Assembly: GCA_041488155.1 (NCBI GenBank)
Contig: JBGPOS010000030.1
Location: 1-45,830, forward strand
DNA from: JBGPOS01 sp041488155
Lineage (GTDB): Bacteria; Chloroflexota; Dehalococcoidia; Tepidiformales; Tepidiformaceae
Length of the DNA stretch: 45,830 nucleotides
Direction of reading: 5' to 3'
This document shows, in pieces, positions 25,495 to 34,229 of this stretch. Within the stretch, counting starts at the first letter, position 1. Each line of letters begins with the position of its first letter. The notes under the pieces were generated by a model. It had not been told where the DNA came from. It saw only the letters and a program-made list of their open reading frames with translations, and ran no database searches. The translations under genes and the position numbers were made by a program.

Positions 25495-25731
25495 ATGTCG
25501 CTCAAGGAAGTCGCGCGGGAATTTGACAGGGAAGAGGGCCATGCTGCGCCCCTCCTGGGTGTGCTTATCGCTGGAGCGGGGACGGTCCTGCTCGGCATTG
25601 GCGCCGCAAACGACACCGGCTGGCTGGCCGTTGCCGGAGGTATCGTCGCGGCCGCCGGGATACTTGTGCAGAACGTCCTCCACCATGTGACCATCGACTG
25701 GGCGGTCTTCAAGCGGCTCGATACCAAGTAG
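25495..25731 (+). CDS. Small two-helix membrane protein
   Basis: 78 residues: amphipathic N terminus MSLKEVAREFDREEGH, two TM helices (LLGVLIAGAGTVLLGIGAA and WLAVAGGIVAAAGILVQNVLHH), and a short cytoplasmic tail ending FKRLDTK. ATG 25495 is preceded by AGGGGGG at 5 bases, a strong site, and a TAGAGT -10-like hexamer lies at 25461. Family not recognised. It stands alone between a divergent hydrolase and an SDR gene. Confidence 0.75.
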   Translation: MSLKEVAREFDREEGHAAPLLGVLIAGAGTVLLGIGAANDTGWLAVAGGIVAAAGILVQNVLHHVTIDWAVFKRLDTK

Positions 25732-25789
25732 CGCGAGTTCGAGCTGACCCTGCTATTCTCCGGCCGAGTCAAGCACGGGGAGGCAGGCG

Positions 25790-26566
25790 ATGGGACGTCT
25801 CGAAGGTAAGGTGGCCATTGTCACCGGCGGCGGCCGGGGCATCGGGCGAGGAATCTCGCTGGTCCTCGCGGCTGAGGGCGCCAGGGTCATCATCGCTGAC
25901 CTCGACCTCGAGAGCGCCCGGGCAACGGCGGACGAGATCACAGACTGCGGCAGTTCGGCAGTCGTCGTCGAATTGGACGTCACCGACCCTGCTTCGTGCG
26001 CTGCGACAGTCGGATTCGCCCTGGCAACGTTCGGGACGCTCGACATCCTGGTAAACAACGCGGGCGTGCTCGGGCTCCACGGGAACGACCCGATAACCCT
26101 CGACGACTGGGACAACGTGTACGAGGTGAACCTGCGCGGAATCTGGGTGATGACCGAGGCGGCTGTCCCTCAACTCGTCGCCAGTGGCGGAGGCAAGATC
26201 GTCAACATCGCCTCAATCGCCGGCCGCCAGGGAGGCGGCGTGCATCCTCATTACAGCGCTTCGAAGGCGGGCGCCATCAACCTCACCCAGTCGTTGGCGC
26301 TCTCGCTCGGGCCCCAGAACATCAACGTCAATGCAGTCTGTCCGGGGTTGGTCCGCACCGGCATGTGGCAGCAGCTCGAACGCACGATCGGGCCTTCCCG
26401 CACCGACCAGTCTCCCCTCGAGCGTTTCATCGCCCGCGACATGCCCCTGCGCCGAGAGCAGACTCCCGAGGACATTGGCAAGGCTGTTGCTTTTCTCGCC
26501 TCCGACGATGCCCGCAACATCACCGGCCAATCGCTCAACGTCGATGGCGGCCTTCGGCTCAACTAA
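25790..26566 (+). CDS. SDR-family NAD(P)-dependent oxidoreductase
   Basis: 258 residues, the standard length for classical SDRs. Cofactor loop TGGGRGIGRGI, acidic residue after the second strand (IIADLDLE, which favours NAD over NADP), NNAGVLG, catalytic Ser in VNIASIAG, catalytic Tyr and Lys in HYSASKAGA, then VCPGLVRT and the terminal NVDGGLRLN. It oxidises a secondary alcohol or reduces a ketone in the cytosol; substrate cannot be predicted. GGGGAGG 6 bases before ATG 25790 fixes the start, and TATTCT at 25754 may be its -10. Confidence 0.93.
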   Translation: MGRLEGKVAIVTGGGRGIGRGISLVLAAEGARVIIADLDLESARATADEITDCGSSAVVVELDVTDPASCAATVGFALATFGTLDILVNNAGVLGLHGNDPITLDDWDNVYEVNLRGIWVMTEAAVPQLVASGGGKIVNIASIAGRQGGGVHPHYSASKAGAINLTQSLALSLGPQNINVNAVCPGLVRTGMWQQLERTIGPSRTDQSPLERFIARDMPLRREQTPEDIGKAVAFLASDDARNITGQSLNVDGGLRLN

Positions 26567-26575
26567 CGCTCGGCG

Positions 26576-27550
26576 CTAGACTTTTGGCGAAGCCCGGGCG
26601 GCGGCGGCGCGGCTCCGGGCGATGGCACGATCCTGGCGGACCGCCTCTTTCTCATCGTGGCGCACCCACCCGACCGCGATCAAGACGAAGGCCGCCAGGA
26701 ACAGAAGGTCTCCGGCCACCCACATGATCGCGCCCGCCATCTCCTGGTCGGTGAGTGCGTCCGGCCCCCACGTGCGCACGAGGGTCGCGTAGTGGGGAAA
26801 GATGACGCGTGTCGAATCGTAGATTGAGACGGCAAGGAACGAGTTCTGGGGCATCTGCAGGAACACATAGAGCAGGCGCAGCGGATGGTTGAGCCGCCAC
26901 GGCGAAAGGTCGGCGCCAACCACCGGCCACCAGAAGAGGAAGGCGGCGCCGAGGTACCAACCGTGTTCGAGCCGGTGGAGCCATTCGTTTTCGAGCGCCG
27001 CATCGAACAAAGACGAGTAGTGGGTCGTCCACATGGTGGCTGCGAGCACGATCCACGCCAGGACAGGGAACGAAACAGCTTTCAAGACCCGGCTGTGAAG
27101 TATCGGCAACAGTACTTCGCGCCGAAGTTGAGGAGAGGACGCCCGCAGGAGCAGGGTGATCGGCGTCCCCAGCAACAGGAGCGGCGTGCCAACCATGACG
27201 ATCAGCAGGTGCTGCACCATATGCGCGGCAAAGAGGTCGGTGTCGTACCGCGCCAGCGGCGACATGTTCGCCACCACCAGTGCAGCAAGGCCCAGGAAGA
27301 AGTAGGTGACGCGCTGGCGCGGATAGAGCGACTTTGGATGGAGCCGATTCACCCGGCTCACGCCTCGCAGGTAGAGAAGGGCGACGGTCGCGACGGGCAC
27401 GACGAAGAACGGGTCGAACTCCCAACCGGTAAACACTGTCCACGGGCCCGGCGCCGGGCCGGCGACACCGTGGGCCAGGGCTGCCCCAGGCAGCAGTCCC
27501 CCGATTAGGGCGACCAGCAGGACCCCAACCCGTCGCCACGTGGCTCTCAA
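26576..27550 (-). CDS. ctaG: Cytochrome c oxidase assembly factor, CtaG (caa3-type) family
   Basis: 324 residues with about seven TM helices. After a signal-like first helix (WRRVGVLLVALIGGLLPGAALAHG) come GWEFDPFFVVPVATVALLYL, conserved RYDTDLFAAHMVQHLLIVMVGTPLLLLG, WTTHYSSLFDAALENEWLHRLEHGWYLGAAFLFWWPVVG and FLAVSIYDSTRV. The His-rich transmembrane motifs are those of the PF09678-type CtaG of Bacillus caa3 oxidase, a membrane protein needed to assemble the copper centre of the oxidase. TTG 27550 is chosen because GAGGAGG stands 7 bases upstream; the frame runs 84 codons further without protein-like features. No oxidase subunit genes are in the window. It is convergent with the SDR gene, 9 bases apart. 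Confidence 0.88.
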   Translation of the reverse strand: MRATWRRVGVLLVALIGGLLPGAALAHGVAGPAPGPWTVFTGWEFDPFFVVPVATVALLYLRGVSRVNRLHPKSLYPRQRVTYFFLGLAALVVANMSPLARYDTDLFAAHMVQHLLIVMVGTPLLLLGTPITLLLRASSPQLRREVLLPILHSRVLKAVSFPVLAWIVLAATMWTTHYSSLFDAALENEWLHRLEHGWYLGAAFLFWWPVVGADLSPWRLNHPLRLLYVFLQMPQNSFLAVSIYDSTRVIFPHYATLVRTWGPDALTDQEMAGAIMWVAGDLLFLAAFVLIAVGWVRHDEKEAVRQDRAIARSRAAAARASPKV

Positions 27551-27785
27551 CCCGGGCCCTCCTCGACCAGCTTCCTCGCCTCGCGGACTCCCGGTTGACG
27601 CCTTACGGGAGCACAGGTGATTGTAGCAACGCCCCGGATATCCGCCGAAACCAACGGCCTCGGGTTCTCCCAGGGTACCGGTAGGCCTTCGAAGACGGTG
27701 CCCAGTAGCCCCGTGGCAACCGTCGCCGCGAGGGCTAGAATCCACCGCAACGCCAACCGGCGCCAAACTCTTTGGAGGGCAAGCC

Positions 27786-28877
27786 GTGGACATCAGTCTC
27801 ATCTACGAGCTGGAGACCAACGACACCAGCGAAGCTGGCGTTCGGAGGGTCTTCGACGAGTGCCTGGAACAGGTGCAACTGGCTGATTCTCTTGGTTACC
27901 GGGCGGTCTGGTTCACAGAGCACCACTTCCTTGAGCGCTTCTCCTACAGCTCCGCTCCTGAGACCTGGCTGGCCTACCTCGCGGCGAAGACACAGAACAT
28001 TCGCCTCGGCCACGGCATCGTCCTCCTCCCATTCCGCATCAACCACCCCCTGCGCGTCGCCGAGCGCATCGCGACACTCGACCTCATTTCGAACGGGCGA
28101 GTGGAGTTCGGTGGCGGACGGGCTATCTCAGAATCCGAGCTCTCCGCGTTCAACGTCGACCCGGATGACACGAGGCCTCAATGGGAAGAGTCGCTTCGGG
28201 TGCTGCCAAAGATGTGGACGCAGAAGAGCTTCAGCTGGGACAGTCCGACGCTGCAAATCCCGGAGCGCGCGGTGATCCCGCATCCGGTGCAGAAGCCGCA
28301 CCCGCCGATGTCGGTCGCCTGCACACAACCGGCGAGTGTCGAGTTTGCGGGCGCGAACGGTCTCGGCGTCCTCGGGTTCGGCATCGGCCAGGGGCAGTCC
28401 AACGATTACGTCCAGCTCTACCGCGAGAAGATAAAGACCTGTAAGCCCATCGGCGAGTTCGTCAACAACCGCTTTGCCCTCTTTGTGACCGCGCTGTGCG
28501 CGCCGAGCGACCAGGAAGCCATCGACCTGCGCGGCCCCGACATGCGGGCATACAGCAGCCAGGTCCGGGAACTCTTCGCCCCCTGGATCGACGGCAAGGC
28601 GCCCCGTTCGTACGAGTGGTTCATGAAGTACTCGGCCGAGAACTTCGAGACCTTCAAGAACACCTCGATGGAAGACATCGTCGCAGCGGGCGGTGCAGCC
28701 ATCGGCAGCCCCGAGACCTGCACGCGCGTCCTTCAACACCTCTCCGACGCGGGCGTCGATGAGGTGTTGCTGTTCATGCAGAGTTACACGACCCCGCACG
28801 ATGCAGTCATGCGATCGATCGAGCTGTTCGCCAAAGAAGTGCGGCCGATGCTGAGGGAATCTGCGCCCATCGCCTGA
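27786..28877 (+). CDS. LLM-class (luciferase-like) flavin-dependent oxidoreductase
   Basis: 363 residues, a TIM-barrel of the bacterial luciferase family: MDISLIYELET, YRAVWFTEHHFLERFSYSSAPE, NIRLGHGIVLLPFRINHPLRVAERIATLDLISNGRVEFGGGR, and DEVLLFMQSY near the C terminus. Such enzymes use FMNH2 or F420 to oxidise or reduce organic substrates. The EHHF motif and the HPLRVAE(R)IATLD helix are family hallmarks. GTG 27786 follows GGAGG by 8 bases; a -10-like TAGAAT is at 27736. Convergent with the crotonase gene, with 3 bases between stops. Substrate unknown. Confidence 0.9.
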   Translation: MDISLIYELETNDTSEAGVRRVFDECLEQVQLADSLGYRAVWFTEHHFLERFSYSSAPETWLAYLAAKTQNIRLGHGIVLLPFRINHPLRVAERIATLDLISNGRVEFGGGRAISESELSAFNVDPDDTRPQWEESLRVLPKMWTQKSFSWDSPTLQIPERAVIPHPVQKPHPPMSVACTQPASVEFAGANGLGVLGFGIGQGQSNDYVQLYREKIKTCKPIGEFVNNRFALFVTALCAPSDQEAIDLRGPDMRAYSSQVRELFAPWIDGKAPRSYEWFMKYSAENFETFKNTSMEDIVAAGGAAIGSPETCTRVLQHLSDAGVDEVLLFMQSYTTPHDAVMRSIELFAKEVRPMLRESAPIA

Positions 28878-28880
28878 ACC

Positions 28881-29714
28881 TTAGCGGCCCTGGAAGCGAG
28901 GCTCGCGCTTCTCGATGAAGGAGCGCGTCCCCTCGATCCTGTCCTGGGAGGGTTCGATGACGCTCAGGGCCGTACCCGAAAGTTCGAGCGCGGATTCGAA
29001 ATCGAGGTGAGCGGTGCGCTGCGCGAGCATCTTGCCGAGCTTCTGGGCGATCGGCGGGCCGGCCTCGACCGCAAGCGCAAGCTCCATGGTCTTGGCCTCC
29101 AGCTCTTCCGGGGGCACGAGGTAGTTGGTCAGTCCCGCCGCGTGCGCTTCCTCGGCCGGCATAAAGCGGCCCGTCATCATCATCTCCATTGCCTTGCGCC
29201 AGCCGATCACGCGGGGCAGGCTCCAGAAGCCTCCCAGGTCCGCGAAGAGGCCGCGCTTCACATAAGCCACCTGGAAGCGTGCGGCCGTCGACGCCACCGC
29301 GAGGTCGCAGTGGGCAACCATGTCGAACCCGGCGCCGACGCAGACGCCGTTGATCGAGGCGATGACGGGCACTTCGAGGCGCTTCAATGCGATGTAGGCC
29401 TCGGACTCGCCCCGGAACCGGAGCCTGCTCCCTTCGAGGTCGAGGGCAGGCCGCTCCGCTTCGGGCTGGCCAGCCCGGTTCAGGCGCGCGGCTGCCCCGG
29501 CCGTGAAATCGGCCCCGGCACAGAACCCGCGGCCGGCGCCTGTGATGACAAGGCATCGCACAGTTCGGTCGAGGCGCGCATTTCGGAACACGTCCTCCAG
29601 TTCTGCGAAGGTGGCCATGCTGAGGGCGTTGAGCTTCTCGGGTCGGTTCAGGGTGATCCAGAGGATGCCCGCCTGCGTTCCTCGCCGCTCCGTCAACAGA
29701 TTCTCGTACGTCAC
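28881..29714 (-). CDS. Crotonase-fold protein (enoyl-CoA hydratase/isomerase family) lacking the hydratase glutamates
   Basis: 277 residues. WITLNRPEKLNALSMATFAEL, oxyanion-hole strand ITGAGRGFCAGADF, second oxyanion segment INGVCVGAGFDMVAHCDLAVAS, then RGLFADLGGFWSLPRVIG and FMPAEEAHAAGLTNYLV. In enoyl-CoA hydratase two Glu (in G-G-G-x-E-L and in the following P-E loop) add water across the double bond. Here these positions read Phe-Asp (AGFDMV) and Ala-Asp (LFADLGG). This points to an isomerase or another crotonase activity rather than a hydratase. GTG 29714 has GGCAGG 9 bases upstream; the longer frame lacks family sequence. TATACT (29763-29758 on the minus strand) may be its -10. Confidence 0.87.
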   Translation of the reverse strand: MTYENLLTERRGTQAGILWITLNRPEKLNALSMATFAELEDVFRNARLDRTVRCLVITGAGRGFCAGADFTAGAAARLNRAGQPEAERPALDLEGSRLRFRGESEAYIALKRLEVPVIASINGVCVGAGFDMVAHCDLAVASTAARFQVAYVKRGLFADLGGFWSLPRVIGWRKAMEMMMTGRFMPAEEAHAAGLTNYLVPPEELEAKTMELALAVEAGPPIAQKLGKMLAQRTAHLDFESALELSGTALSVIEPSQDRIEGTRSFIEKREPRFQGR

Positions 29715-29889
29715 GTCGTGGGCCTGCCTTTCCCGACTTCTGGTGCTGGAACTGGTGAGTATAGAAGCCCCGGCTGACCACGTAACGGTCGATTTCGGCA
29801 ACCCGCCCGGCTGCCAGGCTGGGGGGATGTTAGGATCGCCTCGCCCCGGAAGGTGCGCCGGTGGTCACGCTGAACTGCAGGAGTTTTCA

Positions 29890-30681
29890 ATGCCCTGGAT
29901 TGAAGTCGGTCAGACGGACATCTACTACGACGAGGAAGGGGCGGGACAGCCGCTCGTCTTCCTTCACGGCAACAGCTCTTGTTGCGAAGCGTGGTTCCAG
30001 CAGTTCGAACGGTTTCGCGACCGCTTCCGGGTGATCGCCTACGACAGCGTGAACCACGGCCACTCCTCGAACTCGCCCCGGGGCGAGCCGGAGCCGGACC
30101 GCGCCGACGAACTCGAGGGCTTTCTCGCCGCCCTGGGCCTCCAACGCCCGATCCTCGCGGGCAACTCGATGGGCGGGAACACCCTGTTGCGGTGGGCGGT
30201 CCGGCCCCCGGCTGAGGCCGTCGCGCTCATTCCTTCCGGAATGGGTGTCCCGCTCGATGCCACCGCGACTCTGCCTGCGCCCGCGCCGTTGGACCCGGAG
30301 ACGTTGTTCCTGCCGACCGGCGACGCGCTCACGGCCCGTTTCAAATCCGACCAGTCTCGAATGTACGAGCGCTATCTCCGCATTCGTTCGACCGCGACGC
30401 GGCTCGAAGCCCTGCGTCATCCGCGCAGCCCGGCCCCCCGCACTGTCGCCGAGCGCGGCAGCCTGGCGTCGTCGGTCAAGGCAATCCGTTCACCCATGCT
30501 TATCGTGGTGGGTGGTCTCGACCGCCTCGTGCCCAACTGCGAGCGCCTACACGAGCTCGTGGCCGGCTCCGAGTATCGGGTCGTGCCGGACGCTCCGCAC
30601 AACGTCTACTACGAGGCCGCCGAGGAGTACAACGCCGCGCTCGAGGGTTTCCTCTCTCGCGTGGCCGCCCCGGTGGGGTAG
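29890..30681 (+). CDS. Alpha/beta hydrolase
   Basis: 263 residues. MPWIEVGQTDIYYDEEGAG, then HGNSSCCEAW (oxyanion region), nucleophile elbow LAGNSMGGNTLL, acid in VVGGLDRLVPN and catalytic His in PDAPHNVYYE. The complete Ser-Asp-His triad supports an active hydrolase, close in layout to haloperoxidase/esterase-type members; substrate unknown. ATG 29890 has CAGGAG 7 bases before it. A strong intrinsic terminator follows. The frame is open for 129 codons upstream, but that is antisense to the crotonase gene. Confidence 0.88.
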   Translation: MPWIEVGQTDIYYDEEGAGQPLVFLHGNSSCCEAWFQQFERFRDRFRVIAYDSVNHGHSSNSPRGEPEPDRADELEGFLAALGLQRPILAGNSMGGNTLLRWAVRPPAEAVALIPSGMGVPLDATATLPAPAPLDPETLFLPTGDALTARFKSDQSRMYERYLRIRSTATRLEALRHPRSPAPRTVAERGSLASSVKAIRSPMLIVVGGLDRLVPNCERLHELVAGSEYRVVPDAPHNVYYEAAEEYNAALEGFLSRVAAPVG

Positions 30682-30705
30682 CCCGGGCTTCCAGGGACAA
30701 AGCGA

Positions 30706-30727
30706 AACCCCCGATTTCTCGGGGGTT
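30706..30727 (+). terminator. Intrinsic terminator after the alpha/beta hydrolase
   Basis: AACCCCCGA (30706-30714), loop TTTC, TCGGGGGTT (30719-30727): a 9-bp stem 24 bases past the stop. The remaining sequence to 30905 shows no gene I can support. Confidence 0.75.
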
Positions 30728-30905
30728 CTGCGTTGGCGGCTTCTTTGACTGGAGAGAGGCAGGAAGAGGTGTCTGGAAGCCGTTTCGAGAGAGGATGGCC
30801 GCAGCAATGGCGGGGACGATGTCCACGACCGCCCTCTCTGTAAGACTTACTTTAGGGCGCCTCTGTGAAACGCCCTTCCGCTTTCCGTAAACGCTTTGCA
30901 AAAAG

Positions 30906-31988
30906 TCAGGGAGTCCGCACCAGCGCGTCCTGCGCCGCTGGTCGTGTGGCCGGCGGGAAGGTTCCGGGCGAGATGGGGTCAAAGTCATGGGCGAACACCC
31001 CGGAAGCGCCCGGGGCCGTCCAGACGTGCAGGTTCCACACTGTGGTCTTCTGGAAGATTCCCCCGATGCACTCCGCCGCGCTGGTCTTCACCGAGACCGC
31101 GTTGGGAGTGAAGCAGAGGTTTTCGTGGCGGTGCCAGACGTCCAGGGCGCCGAAGAACGATGGGGGCGTCTCGCTCACGGTTTCGCTGGTGAACATGAAG
31201 CCTACCAATCGCCACGCGCCGTCGAGCCGCTTCGTGTAAAGCAACACTTCGGGACGCTCCGGGTCCATGAGTACGCCGTCGGCGTTGTACTTCAGGTTGA
31301 TGAAGTGAGCGGCGATGTTCGGGAGGTCCTGCGTAATTTGGATGTAGCCGGCTGCCATGGCCGCGCGCACATCCTCGTACCTGGCCGATGCCGTCTTGAC
31401 CTTCGCCACAAAGTTCGCGGCGGCAACCAGTTGGTCCGAGGTCGCCTTGACTTCCGTGCCATGACTGTGCGGAGCCCCTTCCCCGCTTGCTGTCGATTGA
31501 GCCGCCGAGGCAGGGTCGTGGGAGTGACCGTCCGGGGCGGCGCCGGTGCGGGAAAACACTGCCCGTTCGATCGTGTCGAGTCCGGACCCGGCGTCGTGCG
31601 TGTGGGCAACGTCACCGGCGGCGCTCGCCGCGTGGAGATGGGCATGGGCTGCGGCCGACTGGTCCTCCGCCAGGGCGGTCAGCCAGATGGCTCCCGCGGC
31701 GGCGAGCCCGGCCACCGGCAGCGATGACGTTCGAAGGATGAAGGCTGCGCGATTGTCGCCACCGAAGTTTCGGCGGTTGAGCCAGACCACTCCCACCGCC
31801 ATCACCGACCAGGCGGTGATCCCGAAGCCCACGATGATGAGCACATGGCTGGGGTTCGACAGCGTGAAGATCCCTTCCCGCCCCGCCAGGGTTGAGTCCT
31901 GCGCGTGGAGATAGGCGTCCCAGCCGATCCCGGTGAGGTGGACCACCACCCCGAGCAAGGCCGCTGCCCACAGCAACCGGTACGTCAT
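30906..31988 (-). CDS. Membrane protein with His-rich linker and conserved His/Cys C-terminal domain, unknown function
   Basis: 360 residues. Three TM helices (LLWAAALLGVVVHLTGIGWDAYLHA; VLIIVGFGITAWSVMAVGVVWL; VAGLAAAGAIWLTALA) precede a His-rich linker with HAHLHAA, HTHDAG, DGHSHD and PHSHG. A C-terminal domain of about 170 residues follows (AAGYIQITQDLPNIAAHFIN, YTKRLDGAWRLVGFMF, WHRHENLCF, TTVWNLHVW, FAHDFDP). The repeated His groups imply binding of copper, zinc or nickel, and the C-terminal domain looks conserved around H-F-I-N and W-H-R-H-E-N-L-C. I recall such domains in other high-GC genomes but cannot name one. GGGAGG 5 bases before ATG fixes the start. Confidence 0.75.
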   Translation of the reverse strand: MTYRLLWAAALLGVVVHLTGIGWDAYLHAQDSTLAGREGIFTLSNPSHVLIIVGFGITAWSVMAVGVVWLNRRNFGGDNRAAFILRTSSLPVAGLAAAGAIWLTALAEDQSAAAHAHLHAASAAGDVAHTHDAGSGLDTIERAVFSRTGAAPDGHSHDPASAAQSTASGEGAPHSHGTEVKATSDQLVAAANFVAKVKTASARYEDVRAAMAAGYIQITQDLPNIAAHFINLKYNADGVLMDPERPEVLLYTKRLDGAWRLVGFMFTSETVSETPPSFFGALDVWHRHENLCFTPNAVSVKTSAAECIGGIFQKTTVWNLHVWTAPGASGVFAHDFDPISPGTFPPATRPAAQDALVRTP

Positions 31989-32138
31989 GCCGGCCTCCCG
32001 CCTGTGCGAGCCTTATGCGCCAGGCTGTCCTAACTTCGAATCCTATTCGAGTTCGCCGACGCTGCCAAGACTGCCTTGTTCACGAGAGCGGGAGCGCCCC
32101 CGGCGCGTTGTTGGCTCGCGGACCGAGCACCCACCGTC

Positions 32139-33512
32139 TCAACCCGCTCCAAGAGCCCGGGGAAAGATAACTCCGGGGTTCAGGATGCCGCTCGGGTCGA
32201 AGGCCGCCTTGACCGCCGCCATCGTCGCGATGTCTTCCTGGCTGCGCGTGAGAGCCAGCCAGCGGACCTTCGCCACTCCGATCCCATGCTCCGCGCTGAT
32301 GCTCCCGCCGAGTTCGGCGACCAATCGAAGCACCGCGTCCGTGGCCCGGTCGTCGTCAACCGCCAACCCCAGCACGTTGACGTGCAGGTTGCCGTCGCCG
32401 ATGTGTCCAAAGAGGATGGGCACCGCCCCTGGGGCGGCTCGGGCTACCGCTTGGCGCACGCGGCTCTCGAACGCTGCCAGCTTGCCGAGGGGCAGGGCCA
32501 CGTCGAGCTTGTGTGGCACGCCAACCGCGCTGATCGACTCGGTGTGGCGTTCCCGGTAGGCCCAGAGCGCCGAACGCATCGCTCGATCCCGAGCGAAGGC
32601 GCTGTCGAGAATGTCGTCGGAATCGCCCAGCGCAGCCGCAAGTGCGTCGGAGGGGTCTTCCTGCGCGGCGCACTCGACCAGCACATAGGCGGGATGGCGC
32701 GCACCGAACGGCAGCGGGGCCCCGGTGTGGTGGCAGACGAGGTCGACCCCTTCGGCGAAGAAGACTTCGGCAGCTTCCAACGATGGCAACCGGGCCCGTA
32801 CGCGGGCCACAATCCGCAACGCGGCGTCTGTGTCTCTAACCGCGAGCAGGGCGGTGGCCCGCTCTCGCAACTGGGGGAGGAGTCGCAATCGTGCTCGCGT
32901 GATCACGGCGAGAGTGCCTTCGCTCCCGGCGAGCAACCCCGGCAAGTCGTAACCCGTGTTGTCTTTGGCCAATCCCGGCAAGCGGCGAATGATCGTCCCG
33001 TCCGCTTTGACCGCTTCAAGGCCCACCACTTGCGAGCGCATGGGCCCGTAGCGGAGGACCCGAATCCCGCCAGCGTTCGTTGCGATCATCCCCCCGATCG
33101 TGGCGCTGTCTCGCGAGGCGAGGTCGACTCCGAAGACGCGGCCCGCGGCGTTCGCGTGCTCCTGGAGGCGTGCCAGGGTCGTCCCGGCGCCCACCGTGAC
33201 TTCGCTGGCGACTTCATCTACGGGCTCGAGGTCGTCGAGGCGCAACAGGCTCAGCAGCACCTCGCCCCCCCGGGGAACTCCCCCGCCGACCAACCCTGTG
33301 TTACCGCCCTGGGGCACGACGGCCGCTCCGCTCCCCTGGCAGGCTGCCAGCACCGACGCCACCTCCGCACTGTCCCGCGGCCGCACAACGAACCTGGCGG
33401 TACCGGTGTACCGGCGTGTCCAGTCGGTCTCGAACGACGCCACGAGGTCGCGGTCAAGCAGCATATGTTCCGGGCCGACGATGCGGGCGACTTCTTCTGC
33501 GAGCGGGTCCAA
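32139..33512 (-). CDS. FAD-linked oxidase (GlcD / D-2-hydroxyacid dehydrogenase type)
   Basis: 457 residues. FAD-binding PCMH domain with PRDSAEVASVLAACQ, VVPQGGNTGLVGGGVP and ATIGGMIATNAGGIRVLRYGPMRSQVVGLE, then the FAD-oxidase C-terminal domain with ILFGHIGDGNLHVN and SAEHGIGVAK. This is the layout of GlcD and D-lactate/D-2-hydroxyglutarate dehydrogenases, which oxidise a D-2-hydroxyacid and pass electrons to a quinone or cytochrome at the membrane. No GlcE or GlcF neighbour is present, so a single-subunit enzyme is likely. TTG 33512 is the earliest start that covers the domain, with a weak GGGAA site upstream. Confidence 0.9.
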   Translation of the reverse strand: MDPLAEEVARIVGPEHMLLDRDLVASFETDWTRRYTGTARFVVRPRDSAEVASVLAACQGSGAAVVPQGGNTGLVGGGVPRGGEVLLSLLRLDDLEPVDEVASEVTVGAGTTLARLQEHANAAGRVFGVDLASRDSATIGGMIATNAGGIRVLRYGPMRSQVVGLEAVKADGTIIRRLPGLAKDNTGYDLPGLLAGSEGTLAVITRARLRLLPQLRERATALLAVRDTDAALRIVARVRARLPSLEAAEVFFAEGVDLVCHHTGAPLPFGARHPAYVLVECAAQEDPSDALAAALGDSDDILDSAFARDRAMRSALWAYRERHTESISAVGVPHKLDVALPLGKLAAFESRVRQAVARAAPGAVPILFGHIGDGNLHVNVLGLAVDDDRATDAVLRLVAELGGSISAEHGIGVAKVRWLALTRSQEDIATMAAVKAAFDPSGILNPGVIFPRALGAG

Positions 33513-33619
33513 GTGTCTCGATTCCCGTTACGGCTCACTTCAGGTGGCCGAACCCATGATACGGGGCCGAGAAGCTTCTCCACCGAGCTTCTCGGGCCTG
33601 CGCCTCCGCGTCCGTCCAA

Positions 33620-34216
33620 CTAGTCGATGGGGCGACCGGCGAGCGCGAGCCAGGCTGCTATCACGGCCTCCTTCTGGTTGCTCGTCCACGGCGGGCCGAA
33701 GGCTCTCCCCAGGTCGGCGGACACGGCCCGCAACCGCTCGGCCGGAATGCCGATCGCCACGGCGGCGACGTCGTGCAGCTCACGCTGCCGGAAGCGCGTG
33801 ACTTCGAGTCCGGCGTCTTCTGCGGCCCCGGCCAGGGCTTCGCGGTAGAGTTCGCCCTCCGCCGCGTGGAGCAGAGCGTGCGACCGAAGGATCTTCTCGA
33901 GGGATTCGGGCACGGCCCCCATTGCTGAGCCCACCGCGAACGCCACTGGCTCGTGGCCGGCTGCGCGTAGCTCAGCCAACACTGCCGCCAGCTCGGCAGC
34001 CGACGAGGCGCTCGCCGACTCCGCCACTCGTTCGATGAGTGCCTTCGCCGCTGCCATCCCGAGACCCTGCGCCGCGTGGTAGGCCTCCCGCGGCAAGCCC
34101 GGGTCTATCAGCTGCAGGCGGCGGCGCTCTACCACTTGCACCTTGCCCTCATCGATTCCCAGTGCCACGAGCGCTGCCCACCCTGTGTGGTCCCTGGCCC
34201 CGAGCGCAACTCGCAT
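33620..34216 (-). CDS. Unknown protein downstream of molybdenum hydroxylase large subunit
   Basis: 198 residues, soluble alpha/beta. MRVALGARDHTGWAALVALG, VVERRRLQLIDPGLPREAYHAAQGL, EPVAFAVGSAMGAVPESLEKILRSHALLHAAEGELYREALAGAA, and a conserved-looking C terminus (HDVAAVAIGIPAERL, GPPWTSNQKEAVIAAWLAL). It starts 13 bases after the large-subunit stop, so it is almost certainly in the same operon. It is not XdhC. It could be a small RNase-H-like or regulatory protein, but I do not recognise the family; the operon position is weak evidence for a link to the enzyme. Confidence 0.65.
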   Translation of the reverse strand: MRVALGARDHTGWAALVALGIDEGKVQVVERRRLQLIDPGLPREAYHAAQGLGMAAAKALIERVAESASASSAAELAAVLAELRAAGHEPVAFAVGSAMGAVPESLEKILRSHALLHAAEGELYREALAGAAEDAGLEVTRFRQRELHDVAAVAIGIPAERLRAVSADLGRAFGPPWTSNQKEAVIAAWLALAGRPID

Positions 34217-34229
34217 GCCGTTCCGGCGG

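Noticed and set aside
25201..25686. N-terminal extension of the lipoprotein hydrolase
   Set aside because: It would bury a clear lipoprotein signal peptide inside the protein and overlaps the small membrane gene at 25495.
27551..27802. 84-codon extension of CtaG
   Set aside because: A strong GAGGAGG site precedes TTG 27550, and the extension overlaps the start of the LLM gene and lacks CtaG features.
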